DNA of 64,000 nt from the NCBI RefSeq assembly GCF_005250615.1, contig NZ_SULM01000007.1:124001-188000 (forward strand), given 5' to 3'. The notes below the pieces were generated by a model. It saw only the letters and a list, made by a program, of their open reading frames with translations, did no database searches and was not told the DNA's origin. A program made the position numbers and the translations under genes. Source of the stretch: Pseudomonas rhizoryzae (GTDB taxonomy: Bacteria > Pseudomonadota > Gammaproteobacteria > Pseudomonadales > Pseudomonadaceae). Position 1 is the first letter of the stretch. Every line of letters starts with the position of its first letter. Positions 58,980 through 64,000 of the stretch are shown here, one piece after another.

Positions 58980-60223
58980 AACTGCTCTTTCTCAACAGCT
59001 TCTATCCGCCCCATGTGGGCGGTGGTGCGGAGCTCATCCTGCAACGCAGCGTGGAAGGCTTCCAGCAGCGCGGCCATGAGGTCTGCGTGCTGGTCACCGG
59101 GCCCGCAGCGGGCCTCGTGCAGGAGCAGGTGAATGGCGTGCGGGTCTATCGCGCCGGTCTGAAGAATCTCTATTGGCCTCTGACCCAGCAGCGGCCCGGT
59201 CCGCTGGCGCGCTTCGGCTGGCACTTCCGCGACCAATACAACAAATCCATGCGCACGCCCCTGCGGGAGGTGCTGCAACGGGAACGGCCGGACCTGGTGG
59301 TGTGCCACAACCTGTCCGGCTGGTCGGTGTCGGCCTGGGACGAAATCCGCGCCAGCGGCACGCCCCTGGTGCAGGTGCTGCACGACATGTACCTGCTGTG
59401 CCCGAAGAACACCCTGTTCAAGAAGGGCCAGAGCTGCCAGAAGCTCTGCGGCAGTTGCGCGGCCTTGCGCCGGCCCCACGCCGCGCACTCCGCCCAGGTG
59501 GATGCGGTGGTCGGCGTCAGCCGCTACCTGCTGGAAACGATCCGGGACAAGGGCTACTTCCAGGGCGTCCCGGCCCAGGTCATCCATAACAGCAGCCTCA
59601 TCGACGGCAATCATGAGGCGCGGCCGCCGTCTCCCGCGGGCAACCCCCTGCGCTTCGGCTACCTGGGCACCCTGTCGGAAAACAAGGGCGTGGGCTGGCT
59701 GATCGAGCAGTTCCAGCGCCTGTCGCTCAACGCCACCCTGACCATCGCCGGCAAGGGCCAGCTCGCCTACGAAGAGCAACTCAAGGCCATGGCCGATCCC
59801 AGCAGGGTCAGCTTCGTCGGCTATCAGCGGCCCCAGGATTTCTTCAACAGCATCGACGTCTTCGTGGTGCCCTCGCTGTGGGCCGAGCCCTTCGGCATGG
59901 TCGCCGTCGAGGCCTGCGCCTTCCAGAAACCGGTCATCGCCAGCCGCATGGGCGGCTTGCCGGAAATCGTCCGGGACGGCGTGAACGGCCTGCTGTGCAA
60001 CCCCGCGGACCGGGATTCCCTGGGCCGGGCCCTGCAGCGTCTCCACGACGACGCCGAACTGCGGCAACGCCTGAGCCTGCTCAGCCGCAGCGCGGTGGCG
60101 CCGCTGCTGAGCCTGGAACCCATGCTCGATGACTATCACCGCCTGTTCGAACAGGTACTGGGCCAGGCCCGGCACGGCGCCGCCTGCACCCTTCACCCCG
60201 CACAGACGCAGCTTTCCAACTGA
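58976..60223 (+). CDS. Family 4 glycosyltransferase
   Basis: A 415-residue GT-B enzyme: KLLFLNSFYPPHVGGGAELILQRSVEGFQQRGHEV, then VLHDMYLLCPKN, VSRYLLETIRDKGYF, the donor-site GYLGTLSENKGVGWLIEQF, and the EX7E motif E-PFGMVAVE near residue 305 (AEPFGMVAVEACAFQKPVIASRMGGLPEIVRDGVNGLL). CPKNTLFKKGQSCQKLCGSCAAL contains a cysteine cluster that may bind metal, which is unusual in this family. Donor and linkage unknown. Start shares ATGA with the upstream gene. Confidence 0.9.
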   Translation: MKLLFLNSFYPPHVGGGAELILQRSVEGFQQRGHEVCVLVTGPAAGLVQEQVNGVRVYRAGLKNLYWPLTQQRPGPLARFGWHFRDQYNKSMRTPLREVLQRERPDLVVCHNLSGWSVSAWDEIRASGTPLVQVLHDMYLLCPKNTLFKKGQSCQKLCGSCAALRRPHAAHSAQVDAVVGVSRYLLETIRDKGYFQGVPAQVIHNSSLIDGNHEARPPSPAGNPLRFGYLGTLSENKGVGWLIEQFQRLSLNATLTIAGKGQLAYEEQLKAMADPSRVSFVGYQRPQDFFNSIDVFVVPSLWAEPFGMVAVEACAFQKPVIASRMGGLPEIVRDGVNGLLCNPADRDSLGRALQRLHDDAELRQRLSLLSRSAVAPLLSLEPMLDDYHRLFEQVLGQARHGAACTLHPAQTQLSN

Positions 60224-60252
60224 GCCACAGGTTCAAGGCCACGGGCAGAATC

Positions 60253-61341
60253 ATGATCATCGTCAATTCCCGCTTCATCACCCAGGACCTTCGCGGCGTG
60301 CAGCGCTTCGCCGAATGCCTCTCGCTGGAGTTGGCGAAGCTGAGAGGCGACCTGCGTTTCGTCGCCCCGCCGGGCAGCGTGCGGCCGGAGGTCGCCAAGC
60401 GCCTGAACATCGAGGTCATCGGCACCCACCAGGGTCAGCGCTGGGAACAATGGGACCTGCCGAATTGGCTGCGCACCCAGGGCAATCCCCTGCTGCTCTC
60501 GCTGTGCAGCACGGCGCCGCTGCTCTACGCCAACCAGATCGCCACCCACCACGACATCAACTACGTGCGCTTCCCGGAAAGCTACTCCTGGAAATTCCGC
60601 ACCGCCTATCGCTGCCTGATTCCGCTGCTGCTCAGGCGCACGCGCTCGCTGATCACCGTGAGTGAATTTTCCAAGGCGGAAATCTCGCGCTTCTATCGGT
60701 ATCCAGGTGACTCGATCAGCGTCGTGCCCAACGCCGTCGCCGAGGCCTTCACCCTGGATGGCCCGGTTGCCGCGGCGGGCAAGCCCTATCTGCTGGCCGT
60801 CTCCTCGCCCAGCTATCACAAGAACTTCGCGCGGATGCTGGCAGCCTTCGCCGCGCTGCCGGAGGGCCTCGACGTCGAATTACGCATCGTCGGCGACAGC
60901 CACGCCGTCTTCGGCCAGAGCGATCTGGCGACCCTGGCGGCCCGCGATCGCCGGGTCAAGCTGCTCGGCAGGATCGACGACCAGGCGCTCGCGCAGCAAT
61001 ACCGCCACGCCACGGCCTTCGTCTTTCCCTCGCTCTACGAGGGCTTCGGCATTCCGCCACTGGAAGCCCAGGCCTGCGGTTGCCCAGTGATCTCGGCCAA
61101 TACCGCCTCCATGCCGGAAGTCCTGCAGGACAGCGCCCTCTATTTCGATCCCTACGAGGCATCGAGCATCACCCAGGCGATGCTGACCATCCTGCGCGAC
61201 CCGGGGCTCCGAGCGACGCTCATCGCCAAGGGCCTGGCCAACACCCAGCGCTTCAGCTGGAAAACCTCCGCCGGGAAGGTCTCCGAACTCCTGGATACGG
61301 CCCTGGCCGCAGCACCGAAAACCGCGGCCAAGGCCGCCTGA
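60253..61341 (+). CDS. Family 4 glycosyltransferase (mannosyl-type)
   Basis: A 362-residue GT-B enzyme: MIIVNSRFITQDLRGVQRFAECLS, THHDINYVRFPESYSWKFRTAYR, LITVSEFSKAEISRFY, then LAVSSPSYHKNFARMLAAF and the donor motif FPSLYEGFGIPPLEAQACGCPVISANTASMPEVLQDSALYFDP. This is the pattern of mannosyl-type GT4 enzymes. It lies 29 bp after the previous gene. The C-terminal ~20 residues are alanine-rich. Confidence 0.9.
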   Translation: MIIVNSRFITQDLRGVQRFAECLSLELAKLRGDLRFVAPPGSVRPEVAKRLNIEVIGTHQGQRWEQWDLPNWLRTQGNPLLLSLCSTAPLLYANQIATHHDINYVRFPESYSWKFRTAYRCLIPLLLRRTRSLITVSEFSKAEISRFYRYPGDSISVVPNAVAEAFTLDGPVAAAGKPYLLAVSSPSYHKNFARMLAAFAALPEGLDVELRIVGDSHAVFGQSDLATLAARDRRVKLLGRIDDQALAQQYRHATAFVFPSLYEGFGIPPLEAQACGCPVISANTASMPEVLQDSALYFDPYEASSITQAMLTILRDPGLRATLIAKGLANTQRFSWKTSAGKVSELLDTALAAAPKTAAKAA

Positions 61342-61417
61342 TACGACCGGCTCGACGCCGCCCGCGATGAGGGAGCGCGCGCTCGATTTCACTCCACCCC
61401 CAGAACCCATAGCCCTC

Positions 61418-61615
61418 ATGGAAGAGACACGCACAGCCAGGGTAGATCAAGACGTCCCCTCTGCGGAGCTGACCACCGAAACCTCGGCAGGCGCGCCCGA
61501 GCCTGCCCACCACCCAGACATCCCGTCGCCCCCACTCGACCGCACGCTGGACGGCATCGAGATCACCCGGCTGCCCTGGGGCTATGCCGTGACCAGAACA
61601 ACCAGCACCTCATGA
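61418..61615 (+). CDS. Small hypothetical protein between two glycosyltransferases
   Basis: A 65-residue frame (an ATG at 61367 would give 82) lying between two GT4 genes. The N-terminal half is disordered-looking (acidic, Pro/Thr/Ala-rich) and the C-terminus reads DGIEITRLPWGYAVTRTT. No ribosome site is convincing for either start and I know no homologue. It may be a real small gene or spacer sequence. Confidence 0.3.
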   Translation: MEETRTARVDQDVPSAELTTETSAGAPEPAHHPDIPSPPLDRTLDGIEITRLPWGYAVTRTTSTS

Positions 61616-61660
61616 ATCAGCACCAGCCGTTGATTTCATTTCTCGCGTAAGGAAGACGAC

Positions 61661-62860
61661 ATGAAAATCGCCATCGTCCACGATTGGTTGGTAACCTTTG
61701 CTGGCGCCGAGCGCGTGCTCGCCGAGCTGTTCGAGATCTGGCCAGAGGCCGACCTGTTCAGCGTGATCGACTTCCTGTCGGAGGAAGATCGGGCCCACCT
61801 CAAGGGCAAGCACGCCACCACGACCTTCATCCAGCGACTTCCGCAAGCCAAGAAGCGCTATCAGACCTATCTGCCGCTCATGCCCCACGCCATCGAGCAA
61901 CTGGACCTGTCGGGCTACGACCTGATCATCTCCAGCAGCCATGCCGTGGCCAAGGGTGTCCTGACCGGACCGGACCAGCTGCACATCAGCTACGTCCATT
62001 CGCCGATCCGCTACGCCTGGGATCTGCAGCACCAGTACCTCAAGGAAGCCGGCCTCAACACTGGGCTGAAGGGCAAGCTGGCGCGCATCATCCTCCACTA
62101 CGTGCGCATCTGGGATCAGCGCACCGCCGCGGGGGTGGATGCCTTCGTGGCCAACTCCCACTTCATCGCCCGGCGGATCAGCAAGGCCTATCGCCGCGAG
62201 GCCAAGGTCATCTATCCCCCGGTCGACATCAGCCGCTTCACCCCGGCTGGTGACAAGGACGACTTCTACCTCACCGCCTCACGCATGGTGCCCTACAAGC
62301 GGATGCCCATGATCGTCGAAGCCTTCAGCGCCATGCCCGACAAGAAGCTGGTGGTGATAGGTGCCGGCCCCGAATTCGAGAAGGCCAAGGAGGTCGCCGG
62401 TCCCAACGTCACCCTGCTCGGCTATCAGGATTTCGATTGTCTCCTCGATCACATGAGGAGAGCCCGGGCGTTCGTCTTCGCGGCGGAGGAAGATTTCGGC
62501 ATCACGCCCATCGAAGCCCAGGCGTGCGGTACGCCCGTCATCGCCTTCGGTCGCGGCGGGGTGCTGGAAACCGTCCGGGGGCTGGATGTGCAACATCCCA
62601 CGGGAGTCTTCTATCCGGAACAGAGTGTGGCGTCTTTGTGTGCGGCCGTGCGCCAATTCGAGGCACTGGAAACGCCCATCAGCCAGCAGGCCTGCCGCCA
62701 CAACGCCGAACGCTTCGCCATCAAGCGTTTCCGCCAGGAGATGCGCACCTTCGTCGAAGCCCGCGTGGCCGCCCTGCACCTGCCCACCGACCTGGATCTC
62801 GACATCGTCACCCCCTTCCCGAGCAAGGGGTTGCAGCCGAGCTCGCTGAATACCGCCTGA
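61661..62860 (+). CDS. Family 4 glycosyltransferase (WbaZ/WbdB-like)
   Basis: A 399-residue GT-B enzyme: MKIAIVHDWLVTFAGAERVLAELFEIWPEADLFSV, YVHSPIRYAWDLQHQYL, VANSHFIARRISKAYRREAKVIYPPVDISRF, then DDFYLTASRMVPYKRMPMIVEAF, and FAAEEDFGITPIEAQACGTPVIAFGRGGVLETV as the donor site. This matches the mannosyltransferases of the WbaZ group. It is the last gene of the cluster, 3 bp from a converging gene. Confidence 0.91.
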   Translation: MKIAIVHDWLVTFAGAERVLAELFEIWPEADLFSVIDFLSEEDRAHLKGKHATTTFIQRLPQAKKRYQTYLPLMPHAIEQLDLSGYDLIISSSHAVAKGVLTGPDQLHISYVHSPIRYAWDLQHQYLKEAGLNTGLKGKLARIILHYVRIWDQRTAAGVDAFVANSHFIARRISKAYRREAKVIYPPVDISRFTPAGDKDDFYLTASRMVPYKRMPMIVEAFSAMPDKKLVVIGAGPEFEKAKEVAGPNVTLLGYQDFDCLLDHMRRARAFVFAAEEDFGITPIEAQACGTPVIAFGRGGVLETVRGLDVQHPTGVFYPEQSVASLCAAVRQFEALETPISQQACRHNAERFAIKRFRQEMRTFVEARVAALHLPTDLDLDIVTPFPSKGLQPSSLNTA

Positions 62861-62863
62861 TCG

Positions 62864-63727
62864 CTACTCCTTCACATCCATGAAGTCCCGCGCCCAGGCG
62901 CGATATTCCTGCAAGGTCGAGTACTTGGTGGACAACTCGGAAGCGGACAGGTCGGAGGCGTTGATGTGTCTTTGCTCGCGCAGGCAATCGTAGGTGGCCT
63001 TGATCGCGGCGAAGTAGGCGGCATGGCCGTTCACCACCACCCGTACCCCGGCGTTCGCCAGACGGGCGTTGTCCCGCAACTGAGGATTGCCGTAGGTCAC
63101 CAGCATCACCGGCACGTTCAGGTGCTGGGTGATTTCTTCCAGATGGTCGAAGTCCCGGATACCGACCATGCAAATGCCATCCGCGCCCGCCGCCTCGTAG
63201 GCCTTGGCCCGCGCGATGACATCCTCGGTGCTCAGCTCGGTGGCGTTGGTCCGGGCGAAGATGCTCAGGGCCTCGTCGATACGGGCTTCCAGCGCACCCT
63301 TGATCTTGCCGATGCCCTCCTCGACGCTCACCAGGTCGGTGGACTTGCGCCCGTAGCCCGCGGGCAACACGGTGTCCTCGATGGTCAGCGCCGCCACGCC
63401 CGCGCGCTCCAGCTCGGTGATGGTGCGCATCACGTTGAGGGCATTGCCGTAGCCATGGTCGGCATCGGCGATGATCGGCAGCCGCGCGACCCGACCGATG
63501 CGGGTGGCCTGCTCGACGAATTCACTCAGGGTGATCAAGGCGAAATCCGGCGCCGCCAGCACCTGCAAGGAGGCCACCGACCCGCCCAGGATACCCATCT
63601 CGAAGCCCAGGTCGTTGGCGATACGGGCCGACATGGGATCGAACACGGAGGCCGTGTGATAGCAGCTTTCCGATTTCAGCAGGGCTCTGAATGCTAGACG
63701 CAGCTTGTGCGGGGAGGTTGGCTTCAT
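62864..63727 (-). CDS. Oxaloacetate decarboxylase (PA4872-like, PEP mutase/isocitrate lyase superfamily)
   Basis: A 287-residue cytosolic enzyme that turns oxaloacetate into pyruvate and CO2. It agrees closely with my memory of P. aeruginosa PA4872: [83 protein letters not shown] and [43 protein letters not shown]. The loop of true isocitrate lyases is absent. Its position beside the polysaccharide cluster is not that of P. aeruginosa, so this edge is probably a synteny break. The 270 bp beyond it, to the end of the window, show nothing I recognise. Confidence 0.92.
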   Translation of the reverse strand: MKPTSPHKLRLAFRALLKSESCYHTASVFDPMSARIANDLGFEMGILGGSVASLQVLAAPDFALITLSEFVEQATRIGRVARLPIIADADHGYGNALNVMRTITELERAGVAALTIEDTVLPAGYGRKSTDLVSVEEGIGKIKGALEARIDEALSIFARTNATELSTEDVIARAKAYEAAGADGICMVGIRDFDHLEEITQHLNVPVMLVTYGNPQLRDNARLANAGVRVVVNGHAAYFAAIKATYDCLREQRHINASDLSASELSTKYSTLQEYRAWARDFMDVKE

Positions 63728-64000
63728 GAAATTTTCCTTCAGGGATATACCGGACCGGCAATGTTAGCGCGACAAGTAGAGGTCACACGACCGGATGTCC
63801 GGCTTTAAGATAAATCGATTCACCCATCCGACTCTCGATCGACGGAAAGATCGGCCCCAGGCTACCGGCTTGATATTACCTTTGCCTGAAGCTGGCGGAT
63901 TCGTTTGCGCCTTGCCAGCCACTCGCCTGGGTGTCGATCAACAGGCAAGCACCGGGCCATTCAAGCCCTGGCACAGGGCACCGGTCGCTGGGGAAATTTC

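Overview
The window is a high-GC stretch of a Pseudomonas chromosome. The gene order on the left 49 kb follows, from memory, the core order known in P. aeruginosa (visC/ubiI-ubiH-pepP-ygfB-zapB-like-zapA-6S RNA-ygfA ... glpT ... ubiD-rho-trxA-ppx/ppk-hemB ... algQ-dsbB-hemYXDC-algR-algZ-argH ... corA-rnk-cyaY-lptM-lysA-dapF-DUF484-xerC-HAD). Protein similarity also points to Pseudomonas. I lean towards the P. oryzihabitans/psychrotolerans group, but that is inference without any database search.

Layout. 1-4.8 kb: ubiquinone hydroxylases, aminopeptidase P, division proteins, 6S RNA and the formate-tetrahydrofolate enzyme. 4.8-11.2 kb: small envelope proteins, an EVE-domain protein, GlpT behind two GlpR-like boxes, a flavin/iron-sulfur reductase and UbiD. 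11.3-13.1 kb: rho and trxA, each with a hairpin terminator, and a pyrimidine-rich rho leader. 13.2-17.2 kb: a GntR/FCD regulator divergent from a polar amino-acid ABC importer. 17.3-22.9 kb: ppx facing ppk-hemB across an 860-bp inverted repeat region. 23-31.6 kb: DedA, an MHYT-GGDEF-EAL signalling protein, an SDR, LysE, MscS-like and ABC-F proteins, and AlgQ. 31.9-38.5 kb: DsbB and the hemC-hemD-hemX-hemY genes downstream of the AlgZ/AlgR two-component system. 38.6-44.4 kb: argH, a GH114-like secreted hydrolase, a hydroxyacid dehydrogenase, CorA, rnk and cyaY. 44.6-49.1 kb: the lptM-lysA-dapF-DUF484-xerC-HAD operon.

49.1-62.9 kb is the accessory part: an exopolysaccharide or O-antigen-like cluster, all on the plus strand. 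It opens with a roughly 900-bp, AT-richer, gene-poor leader. It then encodes a flavoprotein of unknown function, a DegT-type sugar aminotransferase, a Wzx flippase, two GT2 and three GT4 glycosyltransferases, a Wzc-like tyrosine autokinase and an RfaH-like specialised NusG paralogue. The leader carries two direct copies of a motif with the GCGGTAGC core of the ops element that recruits RfaH in enterobacteria. This suggests a self-contained anti-termination circuit in which the operon makes the factor that lets polymerase read it to the end. No polymerase, Wza exporter or initiating sugar-phosphate transferase is visible, so the cluster must be completed elsewhere. A PA4872-like oxaloacetate decarboxylase closes the window on the opposite strand.

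The intergenic DNA is rich in dispersed repeats. There are two 139-140-bp MITE-like elements that share a core but have different terminal repeats, a 167-bp imperfect palindrome beside dsbB, a modular GTAGCGTGG... repeat in two places, and a large inverted pair between ppx and ppk. No tRNA, rRNA, CRISPR array, intact insertion sequence or prophage was seen.
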